DNA of 6,617 nucleotides from Deltaproteobacteria bacterium. Lineage in GTDB: Bacteria > Desulfobacterota > Anaeroferrophillalia > Anaeroferrophillales > Tharpellaceae. The translations under genes and the position numbers were made by a program. Below the pieces are notes generated by a model, which made no database searches, was not told where the DNA came from, and saw only the letters and a list, made by a program, of their open reading frames with translations. Every line of letters starts with the position of its first letter. The first letter of the stretch is position 1. The stretch covers positions 1 to 6,617 of the forward strand of contig DAOWIX010000148.1 in NCBI GenBank assembly GCA_030640695.1. Reading direction: 5' to 3'. Below, piece after piece: positions 1-6,515 of this stretch.

Positions 1-1065
1 ATTGGAAGAATTGGTTGCTAAAGAGACAGCCTGGCGTGTAATTTCCTGAGCTTTGGCTGTCTTCTTTGCTTCGTCATTCACCGAAACCAGAATCTCATCG
101 GTCGCGCTGGCAACAAGACTGACATTGTTAGATGTCTCTTCAGTTGCGGCAGCCACTGATTTCATATTACTACTCATCTCTTCAGCGGCAGCAGCAACAC
201 TGTCCGCCTGCTCAGCCGCCTTCCTGGTACCTTCGGAAAGGTCAGCTGAAATATTAGAGAGTGATTCAGACGAAACACTGAGTTCCTCGGCCTGACTATG
301 GATCTGTTGAATGACAACTTGCAACTTGCCAGACATATCGGCAAGAGCGTTCCCGATGGCAGCGATTTCATCACTGCCATCAATCTTGATAGGCGTAAAC
401 AGATTCCCTTTACCAATCTCCAAAGTTGCTTCGTAGACTAGAGCTAAACGTTTGCCAACCCCTTTCAAAACAAAGAAAAAGAGAACAAAAAACAACAGAA
501 TCGCAACTGCAGCAAGCGACATCAAGATATACATTGCTTTGATCGTTTTATTCAAAGATTCACCGGCAGCTTTTTCCAAGGTTTTAACATGCCCTCCAAG
601 TACGTTAAAACCATTGAAGGCAGGGGAATCATCTATCTTAACAATTTTGTCTATTGCCATCGGATCACTACCATTTAGATGCATAGTCCGGGAAGTGTTA
701 ATCGCCTTCGCATACTGAACTGCAACCGCCTTAACAGCCGCAAGTGCCTCTTGCTCCTCTTTCGAGATCTGCAACTCTCCATAAGCCACAAAAGCCTGAT
801 CCATGCGATCTTTATTTTGTTTAAAACGGTCGGCATATTTCTGGCCGCCACGCAGAACATGATTCTTAAAATTATGAATGAATCCACCGTAACCAAACTG
901 TGATTTAATTTCGCCAAGCAGAACCTGGCGTTCAAGGGCCGTTTGCTGATATTGCTTCCACTGGTTCGCAATATTCATTATAGATCGGAATTGAAGTAAA
1001 CCTGTCACGCCAAGTAGAACTAATAGTGCCAATGAGAGAATGGTAATTTTTTTCTTAACAGTCAT
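1..1065 (-). CDS. Methyl-accepting chemotaxis protein, N-terminal 355 residues (C-terminus beyond the window)
   Basis: Transmembrane chemoreceptor that should sense a periplasmic or membrane signal and control CheA through CheW. The frame is open from an ATG at 1065 to the left edge, giving 355 codons with no stop. Visible in order: short basic N-terminus (MTVKKK), first membrane helix about residues 7-24, periplasmic sensor about 25-177, second membrane helix about 178-200 (MYILMSLAAVAILLFFVL), HAMP linker about 201-255 (GDxF-like 'GNLFTPI', then 'GSDEIAAIGNALADM'), then the start of the methylation helix with repeated small/Glu pattern ('AAAAEEMSSN', 'AAATEETSNN'). The kinase-contacting tip and the return helix are cut off. 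The sensor contains 'GYGGFIHNFKNHVLRG' (residues 58-73), a motif I recall from other bacterial sensors but cannot assign to a ligand. The ATG is preceded by AAAGGAAAGGG a few bases upstream. The gene is 208 nt downstream of tyrA and so probably has its own promoter. Confidence 0.93.
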   Translation of the reverse strand, partial: MTVKKKITILSLALLVLLGVTGLLQFRSIMNIANQWKQYQQTALERQVLLGEIKSQFGYGGFIHNFKNHVLRGGQKYADRFKQNKDRMDQAFVAYGELQISKEEQEALAAVKAVAVQYAKAINTSRTMHLNGSDPMAIDKIVKIDDSPAFNGFNVLGGHVKTLEKAAGESLNKTIKAMYILMSLAAVAILLFFVLFFFVLKGVGKRLALVYEATLEIGKGNLFTPIKIDGSDEIAAIGNALADMSGKLQVVIQQIHSQAEELSVSSESLSNISADLSEGTRKAAEQADSVAAAAEEMSSNMKSVAAATEETSNNVSLVASATDEILVSVNDEAKKTAKAQEITRQAVSLATNSSN

Positions 1066-1067
1066 AA

Positions 1068-1078
1068 CCCTTTCCTTT
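1068..1078 (-). promoter_or_regulatory. Ribosome binding site of the chemoreceptor gene
   Basis: The purine run AAAGGAAAGGG on the minus strand ends 2 nt before the ATG at 1065. Its AAAGGA part has usual Shine-Dalgarno spacing. It fixes the start of a gene whose 3' end lies outside the window and agrees with the first membrane helix beginning six residues later. Confidence 0.6.
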
Positions 1079-1125
1079 ACTAAAAATACGCTCGAATACA
1101 GCAACACACTTTATTAAACCACAAA

Positions 1126-1154
1126 GTTAAAATTAATTGTAACTATTCAGCCAA
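1126..1154 (-). promoter_or_regulatory. Possible sigma-70-type promoter for the chemoreceptor gene
   Basis: On the minus strand, TTGGCT (1149-1154) and TTTAAC (1126-1131) are separated by 17 nt, and each matches four of six consensus positions. The -10 element would lie about 60 nt before the ATG at 1065. The site overlaps the chemoreceptor-proximal arm of the inverted repeat, so that arm could modulate it. I see no sigma-28 (TAAA/GCCGATAA) or sigma-54 (GG/GC) site in the spacer. AT-rich DNA gives such matches by chance, so this is only a candidate. Confidence 0.22.
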
Positions 1155-1227
1155 CCCGCAAATTCAATATTTGACACTTTTTTACTCACGCTGAATCAGT
1201 ACTGACGCTGAATAGTTAAAATTAATT
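1131..1227. repeat. Inverted repeat, two 20-bp AT-rich arms around 57 nt, between tyrA and the chemoreceptor gene
   Basis: The arm at 1131-1150 (AATTAATTGTAACTATTCAG) is the reverse complement of 1208-1227 (CTGAATAGTTAAAATTAATT) except for one position. The inner ten bases, AACTATTCAG/CTGAATAGTT, match perfectly. The 13-mer GTTAAAATTAATT also occurs directly repeated at 1126-1138 and 1215-1227, because AATTAATT is itself palindromic. The 57-nt interior carries ACGCTGAAT twice (1188-1196, 1205-1213) flanking the perfect palindrome TCAGTACTGA (1196-1205). It could be a small terminal-inverted-repeat element (MITE-like), a binding region for a dimeric regulator, or a structure at the end of the tyrA transcript. 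No coding capacity is seen inside. Confidence 0.7.
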
Positions 1228-1273
1228 ATTTCTAAACCGACATAGCCGGAACCATTTTCAAATATCTTGCATC

Positions 1274-2443
1274 TTAGAAGCGCTCGATCAATTTGTTGAT
1301 TAGGTAACCGCTTTCTCGAATTGCCTGATCGCTGAAGGGGCCGAACCATTCGGCAATCTGCTTGAATTCGGAAACAAAGCTTTCTCGACCGTATTCACCC
1401 TCCGAACCGCTACTGGAAAGCATTTCAAGGTTGTTTTTAAAGCTCTCAAGATAATCCTTTAAAAGGCTTATGCGCTCAGGCGTGGCGAAGATAATTTCGC
1501 TGTAGAGTTCGGGATCCTGAGCAAATAGACGACCGACCATATCGAGCTCAAGGCGATAAATAGGGCTGGAGAACTCAAGGGTACGGTTGAGATTGATCCG
1601 GCGCTGATAGAGAAAACGACCAAACGTAAAGGTCGCAAAGTGGCGCAGAGCCTGGACTACGGCCATAATTTCATCGTGTTCTGCGGCCTCAGCCCGCACC
1701 ACAACTCCACCCCAAGCAGCGAACTGCTCGGCCGGCCAGCGATCTTCGGGTCGTTCCCGACCCGGGGTTACGACCATAATCTGGCGCTCCATGGTTGGCG
1801 TATCGGGGCCGAACATCGGATGAAAGCCAAGCACCGAACCGGAAAAATTTTCGAGCATGGCTTTGACGCTTGGCCCTTTAATACTGGTCAAGTCAGCCAA
1901 GATACAATCTTTGGGCAGATGCGGAGCCAACCGAGTAATGGTGCTGACAGTCTCGGCAATCGGCACACTGACAAGAGCCATATCGAGACTTGCACAGAGT
2001 TCTGCCACCCGATCCCAATCCCCAACCTCTAAAACCCTCACCTCATAACCAGATGCCGTAAACCAGCGGGTAAAAAGTCGCCCCATACCCCCGCCACCAC
2101 CAACAAGCAAAATTTTCGCTCCCGGTTTGACCCCGACCCGGGATATCTCGGCAGTCTGGGTGGAGCGTGAATAACGCATGATACCACGAAAAATCTCTTC
2201 CAGATAGTCGGGATCAAGCCCGACATCACGACCATGATGACGCCTTAAATCGATCATATCGGCTTCCCGGGCGGGGTGGTAGACCGACATCTGACGCTCT
2301 TTTTTGAAGGCGACAACCTCGGCAACAATCTTTTGACGACGGGCCAGCAGTTCAACTAATTGATGATCAAGATCGTCAATTTGCCCGCGCAAAAGAGCCA
2401 ATTGCGCCTGCTCCTGATGTTTATGTTCTGTCGTTGACATCAT
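1274..2443 (-). CDS. tyrA: Bifunctional chorismate mutase / prephenate dehydrogenase (T-protein)
   Basis: Cytoplasmic tyrosine-biosynthesis enzyme: it rearranges chorismate to prephenate, then oxidises and decarboxylates prephenate with NAD+ to 4-hydroxyphenylpyruvate. The 389 residues match the E. coli TyrA layout (373 aa). An AroQ-type mutase domain covers about 12-95 ('LRGQIDDLD', Arg19, Lys47, 'YHPAREADM' with Glu60). It is followed by a Rossmann nucleotide site at 114-124 (VGGGGGMGRLF) with acidic Glu139 after the second strand, consistent with NAD+ preference. The dehydrogenase core has 'LGFHPMFGPD' with catalytic His208, 'QALRHFATF' (His268) and 'SSPIYRLEL' with substrate-binding Arg297. 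Residue roles are assigned by alignment to E. coli from memory. The start is one of two adjacent ATGs (2443 or 2440), served by AAGGA at 2449-2453. It lies 33 nt downstream of the EF-G gene and is the last gene of the tight cluster. Both active sites appear intact. Confidence 0.97.
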   Translation of the reverse strand: MMSTTEHKHQEQAQLALLRGQIDDLDHQLVELLARRQKIVAEVVAFKKERQMSVYHPAREADMIDLRRHHGRDVGLDPDYLEEIFRGIMRYSRSTQTAEISRVGVKPGAKILLVGGGGGMGRLFTRWFTASGYEVRVLEVGDWDRVAELCASLDMALVSVPIAETVSTITRLAPHLPKDCILADLTSIKGPSVKAMLENFSGSVLGFHPMFGPDTPTMERQIMVVTPGRERPEDRWPAEQFAAWGGVVVRAEAAEHDEIMAVVQALRHFATFTFGRFLYQRRINLNRTLEFSSPIYRLELDMVGRLFAQDPELYSEIIFATPERISLLKDYLESFKNNLEMLSSSGSEGEYGRESFVSEFKQIAEWFGPFSDQAIRESGYLINKLIERF

Positions 2444-2448
2444 CTTAA

Positions 2449-2453
2449 TCCTT
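2449..2453 (-). promoter_or_regulatory. Ribosome binding site of tyrA
   Basis: AAGGA on the minus strand lies 5 nt before the ATG at 2443 and 8 nt before the next ATG at 2440. The spacing slightly favours the second methionine, so the true protein may be 388 residues. It sits in the 33-nt gap after the EF-G stop, so tyrA can be translated independently within the operon transcript. Confidence 0.55.
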
Positions 2454-2476
2454 CAACTTCGGCTAAACCTGAGAGA

Positions 2477-4510
2477 CTACGCTATCGTATCATAGCGGGA
2501 AGATTTCATGGCAAAACTGCCACGACCTTTGGTCGCTGAGCGCAAGGCCGTAGTGTAGCCAAAGAGACGCTGCAAAGGAACGTCGGCGGTAATTCGACTG
2601 AAGTGTTCCTGACTGTCGATTTCGAGTACCCGTCCGCCGCGGCCATTGAGCTCACCGATAACATCACCCAAGTTCTCTTCAGGCACAATAATCTCGGTCT
2701 CCATAATCGGTTCAAGCATGGCCGGAGCGGCTGCCTCTAAGGCTTGGCGAGCCGCATTGGCACCCGCGACTTTAAGTGCAACTTTGGTGAAATCGTGGTT
2801 TTCACCTTCAACTGTAACAATTCGAAGTTCGACATCGACCAGAGGGTAACCTTGCACCGGCCCGGAGCTCAAGACCTCCTGTAGCCCTTCGACCACAGCC
2901 GTTTTAAAGGCTTCGGAGAGCTTGACGCCAACGTCACTCCCCCAGGCAATCTCGTTCCCCGCATCCCGTTGACAAGGTACAACCTTAACCGTCAAGCGAG
3001 CAAACTGACGCTCCTTCTCCTCTTCATCAATCCGTTCAAATTCAGCCGTCGATACCGCCTCTTTGGTGATCGTCTCCTGATAGAGAACCTGGGGTTTTCC
3101 GAGGTTACTTTCAAGATTGAACTCCTGGCGCAAACGCTCATGAATGATCTCTAGGTGGAGTTCACCCATACCGGAGATCACCACCTGACCGGTTTCATCA
3201 TCCATCTTGATCTGGAAGGTGGGATCTTCGTCGGCAAGCTTGGCCAGACTATCCCAAAGTTTATCAAGATCGCTGTTGCGCTGGGGTTCAATCGCGGCCG
3301 AGATCACCGGCACCGTAAACTCCATTCCCGGTAAAATTATGGGCTCGCTTAAAGTACATATAGTATCACCGGTAGCCGAATGTTTGATCCCCATAACAAC
3401 TACAATATCCCCGGCAACCGCTTTTTCAATGCGATTTTTTTTGTGGGACTGCATCTGAAAAAGACGCGACACCTTCTCTTTTTTCTTGAGCCGGGGATTA
3501 AAGATTTCCTGACCAACTGCCAGAGTTCCGGAATAGATACGCAAAAAAACCAGCCGTCGGCCCTCCATCATCGCAACTTTGAAGAGCAGAGCCGCAAGGG
3601 GCTCACTATTTTTAGCCGCCCGTTCAATCTCCTCTTTATTTTCAGGATGCTGACCGCAAACCGGCGGCACCTCGGCCGGAGAGGGCAGAAAGTCGACAAC
3701 CGCTTCCAACAGAGGCTGGATCCCTTTATTCTTGAGTCCACTGCCGCATAAAACCGGCACTATTTGGCCGGCAATCGTCTGGCGGCGCAACACTTCAACA
3801 ACTCGCTCAACGGGCAAGGCTTCACCCTCAAGAAAGAGTTCTAGGAGTTCATCATCACCTTCGGCTACGGCCTCCCAGAGAGTTTGCCGGGCGGCCTCAA
3901 CCGCAGCCTGCATATCTTGGGGAATTTCAGCTTCCCTGAAATCGAGTTCTTGATCGTCATCCCAGTACAAAGCCTTGCCAGCCAAAAGATCAACCACACC
4001 ACAAAAATCGGATTCACTGCCGATCGGTAGCTGAATCGCTACCGGAGAGGCCCCCAGTTTTTCCCGTAGCTGCGCCATCACCCCTGCAAAATCGCTCCCT
4101 AAACGATCCATTTTATTGACAAAAACTACTCTTGGCACACAGTAACGATCAGCTTGCCGCCAAACCGTTTCGGACTGCGGTTCAACCCCGCCAACAGCAC
4201 AGAAAACCGCCACCATACCATCAAGCACCCGTAAACTGCGCTCGACTTCAGCTGTAAAATCGACATGACCAGGGGTATCAATAATAGTTATCGTATGTTT
4301 ATGCCAACTACAGGTGGTCGCGGCCGACGTAATCGTAATCCCACGCTCCTGCTCTTGATCCATCCAGTCCATCACTGCGGTTCCATCATGAACCTCACCG
4401 AGCTTATGGGTCTGCCCGGTGGCAAAAAGAATGCGCTCGGTAATCGTGGTTTTACCGGCATCAATATGTGCGGCAATACCAATATTTCTAATTAAATCTA
4501 TTTTAGCCAT
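2477..4510 (-). CDS. fusA: Elongation factor G family GTPase, divergent domain IV (probable EF-G paralog)
   Basis: Ribosome-dependent translational GTPase of 677 residues; canonical EF-G is about 690-705. The G domain is complete: P-loop AHIDAGKTT (14-22), switch I RGITIT (56-61), DTPGH (78-82), NKMD (132-135) and a G5-like CGSGLK (255-260). Domain II spans about 300-395, domain III about 400-475 ('GMGELHLEII'), domain IV about 476-595 and domain V about 596-677 ('EPIMETEI', 'GDVIGELNGRGG', 'FGYTTALRS', 'TKGRGSF'). In domain IV the usual SGGRGQ(Y/F)G stretch is replaced by an acidic segment (IDEEEKERQFARL, 494-506). The tip loop near His572 is about two residues shorter than in E. coli EF-G. 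Similar changes occur in recycling-specialised EF-Gs (mitochondrial EF-G2, spirochaete/delta-type EF-G2). Its neighbours are larC and tyrA, not rpsL/rpsG/tuf, which supports a second copy. It starts 2 nt after the larC stop. Family membership is certain; the recycling role is inferred. Confidence 0.96.
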   Translation of the reverse strand: MAKIDLIRNIGIAAHIDAGKTTITERILFATGQTHKLGEVHDGTAVMDWMDQEQERGITITSAATTCSWHKHTITIIDTPGHVDFTAEVERSLRVLDGMVAVFCAVGGVEPQSETVWRQADRYCVPRVVFVNKMDRLGSDFAGVMAQLREKLGASPVAIQLPIGSESDFCGVVDLLAGKALYWDDDQELDFREAEIPQDMQAAVEAARQTLWEAVAEGDDELLELFLEGEALPVERVVEVLRRQTIAGQIVPVLCGSGLKNKGIQPLLEAVVDFLPSPAEVPPVCGQHPENKEEIERAAKNSEPLAALLFKVAMMEGRRLVFLRIYSGTLAVGQEIFNPRLKKKEKVSRLFQMQSHKKNRIEKAVAGDIVVVMGIKHSATGDTICTLSEPIILPGMEFTVPVISAAIEPQRNSDLDKLWDSLAKLADEDPTFQIKMDDETGQVVISGMGELHLEIIHERLRQEFNLESNLGKPQVLYQETITKEAVSTAEFERIDEEEKERQFARLTVKVVPCQRDAGNEIAWGSDVGVKLSEAFKTAVVEGLQEVLSSGPVQGYPLVDVELRIVTVEGENHDFTKVALKVAGANAARQALEAAAPAMLEPIMETEIIVPEENLGDVIGELNGRGGRVLEIDSQEHFSRITADVPLQRLFGYTTALRSATKGRGSFAMKSSRYDTIA

Positions 4511-4512
4511 TT

Positions 4513-5742
4513 TTATAATATTTCCTCTAAAGTCAGCAACTCAACCATAACCAGCTGTTCGAACCTGGTTAAAGGCAGAGCATTAAGCTCTGCCAGAGTC
4601 ACAAGATCATCATGCTCGGGTTTTATATTCATCACTTTACCCAGTTGATCCCGGGCAATTTTACAACGTATTTCACCAAATGAAGTCCGACATTGGCGGA
4701 TCTCACGTTCAAGAAAGTAGCGCTCACCCTGACGCCGGCGAATTCCCAAAGTCGGACTCTCACTGAAAACCCGATTAACAATTGCAGGTTCGTCAGTTTG
4801 ACGCAGGAGAATCTGGAGGATCATCCCTAAGCGCCCCTTTTTCATAACAACCGGCCAAGTAACCACATCAAGTGCCCCATCAACCAATATACGTTCCTGC
4901 AGAGCAGCCAGCTTTTCCGGCGTCAGGTCATCGAGAGTGACTTCAAGAGTAGTGAAGGGCTCCCGCGCAAAGAGGTCATTGTCAACTGCAAAATCCCGAT
5001 CAACGCTCCCCAAAGTTAAACGTAAAAGATTAGGCCGCTTAAGATGTTGACGACTACCAGCACCGTAACCACAACAACCTAACCGGTAGTCCGTTTCATT
5101 AAAACTCGGCAGAAGCTCGACCAGTGTCTTAAAAATTGCCGCCCCGGTCGGGGTTACAAGCTCCGCTTCGATGCCGCTTTCGACCACCGGCAAACCTTCA
5201 AGCAAAGCCATCACCGCCGGCACCGGTATCGGCAGACGCCCATGCGCACAATCAACAAAGCCGGTCCCGAGCGGGACCGGCTTAATAGAGACCAATTCCG
5301 AACCACACCACTTAAGGGCTGTCGCTACCCCGACAATATCGGCCATGGTATCATAATCACCAACCTCATGAAAATGAACCTTTTCGATCGTAGTGCCATG
5401 CACTTTGGCTTCGGCGGCGGCCAGCCGACCGAAGATTTCAAGACTTGTTTCAATAATTTTTTCCGATAAGTCAGCGGCCAGCAAAAAACTTTCCACTGCG
5501 GCCATTGTCTTTGGAGCCGGAGTTGCAGCAACTCCGACGAGAGCCGGAAAATCGACCTTGCAAGCACCAATCCCATGGCGCTCGACAGAGGTGGTTTTCA
5601 GAGAGAAAAAACGACCTAAGCCAACCTTTTCAAGATTTTCCCGCAAAAGCTCAACGGGCAAACCAAGATCGAGAAAAGCACCGAGAAACATATCGCCGCT
5701 GAGGCCACCCAGAGGGTCAATGAAAAGTATTTTTTTACTCAT
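4513..5742 (-). CDS. larC: LarC-family nickel insertion protein (nickel-pincer cofactor biosynthesis, formerly DUF111)
   Basis: LarC inserts nickel into pyridinium-3,5-bisthiocarboxylic acid mononucleotide, completing the nickel-pincer nucleotide used by lactate racemase (LarA) and related enzymes; characterised LarC needs CTP. Family marks, numbered from the ATG at 5742: 'FIDPLGGLSGDMFLGA' near the N-terminus (about 7-22), 'VHFHEVGDYDTMADIVG' (about 122-138), 'CAHGRLPIPVPA' (about 165-176), 'ELVTPTGAAIF' (about 194-204), then a C-terminal domain with 'LEVTLDDLTPE' and 'KKGRLGMILQIL'. There is no long histidine-rich run. At 409 residues it is a full-length single frame, unlike the Lactiplantibacillus gene that needs a frameshift. 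The ATG at 5742 is chosen because it overlaps the upstream stop as ATGAGTAA and gives the usual short N-terminus; a GTG at 5748 is in frame and has AAAGG 4 nt before it. No larA, larB or larE is in the window, so the enzyme that uses the cofactor is unknown. Confidence 0.95.
   Translation of the reverse strand: MSKKILFIDPLGGLSGDMFLGAFLDLGLPVELLRENLEKVGLGRFFSLKTTSVERHGIGACKVDFPALVGVAATPAPKTMAAVESFLLAADLSEKIIETSLEIFGRLAAAEAKVHGTTIEKVHFHEVGDYDTMADIVGVATALKWCGSELVSIKPVPLGTGFVDCAHGRLPIPVPAVMALLEGLPVVESGIEAELVTPTGAAIFKTLVELLPSFNETDYRLGCCGYGAGSRQHLKRPNLLRLTLGSVDRDFAVDNDLFAREPFTTLEVTLDDLTPEKLAALQERILVDGALDVVTWPVVMKKGRLGMILQILLRQTDEPAIVNRVFSESPTLGIRRRQGERYFLEREIRQCRTSFGEIRCKIARDQLGKVMNIKPEHDDLVTLAELNALPLTRFEQLVMVELLTLEEIL
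4521..4527 (-). promoter_or_regulatory. Ribosome binding site of the EF-G gene, inside the end of larC
   Basis: GAGGAAA on the minus strand lies within the codons for the last LarC residues (LEEI) and 10 nt before the EF-G ATG at 4510. The larC stop codon (4513-4515) falls between this site and the start. Ribosomes finishing larC would therefore end on the EF-G initiation region, an arrangement typical of translational coupling. The spacing is slightly long. Confidence 0.6.
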
Positions 5743-6511
5743 TACCACTCAACCTTTTACAGGCAGCAATAATCTCAGACAAAACTTCAGCGGCCGGCCC
5801 TAAAATAGTCAAATCGGATACAGGACCAGAGAGCGATGTCGGTTCAAGGTTGATCTCGATAACCTTGCCACCAGCTTTTTTGGTCAAAATCGGCATTTCG
5901 GCAGCCGGATGAACATTGGCTGAGGTTCCAACCACCAGCATAACTTTGGATTTTTCTGCAGCCGAACTGGCTTCAAGCAAGGCCCACTTAGGGATCGGAT
6001 CACCAAAAAAAACGACATCAGGCTTAAGGATGGCACCGCATTCTTGACAACGAGGAGGCAGGCTTTTGCTCTCTGAGAGTTTAAAATTGACCCAGCGCCA
6101 GTCACACTCAAGACAACAAAGGTGCCTGGTTGCACCGTGAAATTCTATCACTTTCCGATTGCCGGCGGCCTGATGCAGGCCATCAACATTTTGCGTGATA
6201 AGGGTTCGCAAAAGCCCTTTTTCTTCAAGCTTGGCCAGTGATTTATGAGCTTTGTTGGGTTGCGCTTTTTCTACCACATCAAGCATCTCACCCAACATCT
6301 TCCAAACCTTCTCCGGCTGGCTCCTAAAACTTCTGATTTCTGCATATTCAAAAGGGTCGTATTTATCCCAGAGGCCCTGACTTCCACGAAAAGCCGGAAT
6401 CCCGCTGGCCACCGAGATCCCGGCCCCGGTCAAAGCGGTTGCCCGACCATCGGCCTCAAGAATAATTTCAGCCGCCCGTTCAAAGACCCGCATCAATGAT
6501 TTAGCATACAT
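5735..6511 (-). CDS. cobB: Sir2-family NAD-dependent protein deacetylase (sirtuin)
   Basis: Cytoplasmic enzyme that removes acyl groups from lysine using NAD+, giving nicotinamide and O-acyl-ADP-ribose. The 258 residues contain every core motif: GAGISVASGIPAFRG (29-43) for NAD binding, TQNVDGLH (106-113), the catalytic His125 in EFHG, two zinc-binding Cys pairs (Cys133/Cys136 and Cys155/Cys158), 'KPDVVFFGDPIP' (163-174), and 'GTSANVHPAAEMP' (195-207). The Tyr-x-x-Arg pair that marks desuccinylases is not seen; the matching segment reads WKMLGEM (70-76), so deacetylation is the likelier reaction. The 'GLWDKYDP' region resembles the archaeal Sir2-Af2 type as I remember it. The ATG at 6511 has only a weak upstream GGA; the next Met (residue 7) has no better site. 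It follows the upstream frame by 4 nt and overlaps larC by 8 nt. The symbol is given by family, not by proven orthology. Confidence 0.95.
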   Translation of the reverse strand: MYAKSLMRVFERAAEIILEADGRATALTGAGISVASGIPAFRGSQGLWDKYDPFEYAEIRSFRSQPEKVWKMLGEMLDVVEKAQPNKAHKSLAKLEEKGLLRTLITQNVDGLHQAAGNRKVIEFHGATRHLCCLECDWRWVNFKLSESKSLPPRCQECGAILKPDVVFFGDPIPKWALLEASSAAEKSKVMLVVGTSANVHPAAEMPILTKKAGGKVIEINLEPTSLSGPVSDLTILGPAAEVLSEIIAACKRLSGNE

Positions 6512-6515
6512 AATA

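Noticed and set aside
675..971. 98-codon minus-strand frame in the chemoreceptor region
   Set aside because: It overlaps, in another frame, the continuous 355-codon chemoreceptor frame, which has clear membrane helices, a HAMP linker and a methylation helix.
1171..1200. TTGACA on the plus strand at 1171-1176 as a rightward promoter
   Set aside because: There is no acceptable -10 at 16-18 nt (GAATCA at 17 nt), and no plus-strand gene follows; the DNA to the right is antisense to tyrA.
1237..1249. Short hairpin CCGGC-TAT-GTCGG about 25 nt after the tyrA stop, followed by TTTA, as a tyrA terminator
   Set aside because: The stem is only five pairs including one G-U, the loop is three bases and the T tract is short. 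Too weak to call an intrinsic terminator.
1640..2032. 130-codon plus-strand open frame opposite tyrA, and other long plus-strand frames opposite the EF-G, larC and chemoreceptor genes
   Set aside because: Each is antisense to a strongly conserved protein, has low-complexity or non-globular composition and no convincing ribosome binding site. They are shadows of the real genes.
2506..2849. Overlapping 67-69-codon frames in the EF-G domain V region as evidence of a frameshift
   Set aside because: The EF-G frame is uninterrupted from start to stop and conserved through the domain V motifs, so no frameshift is needed.
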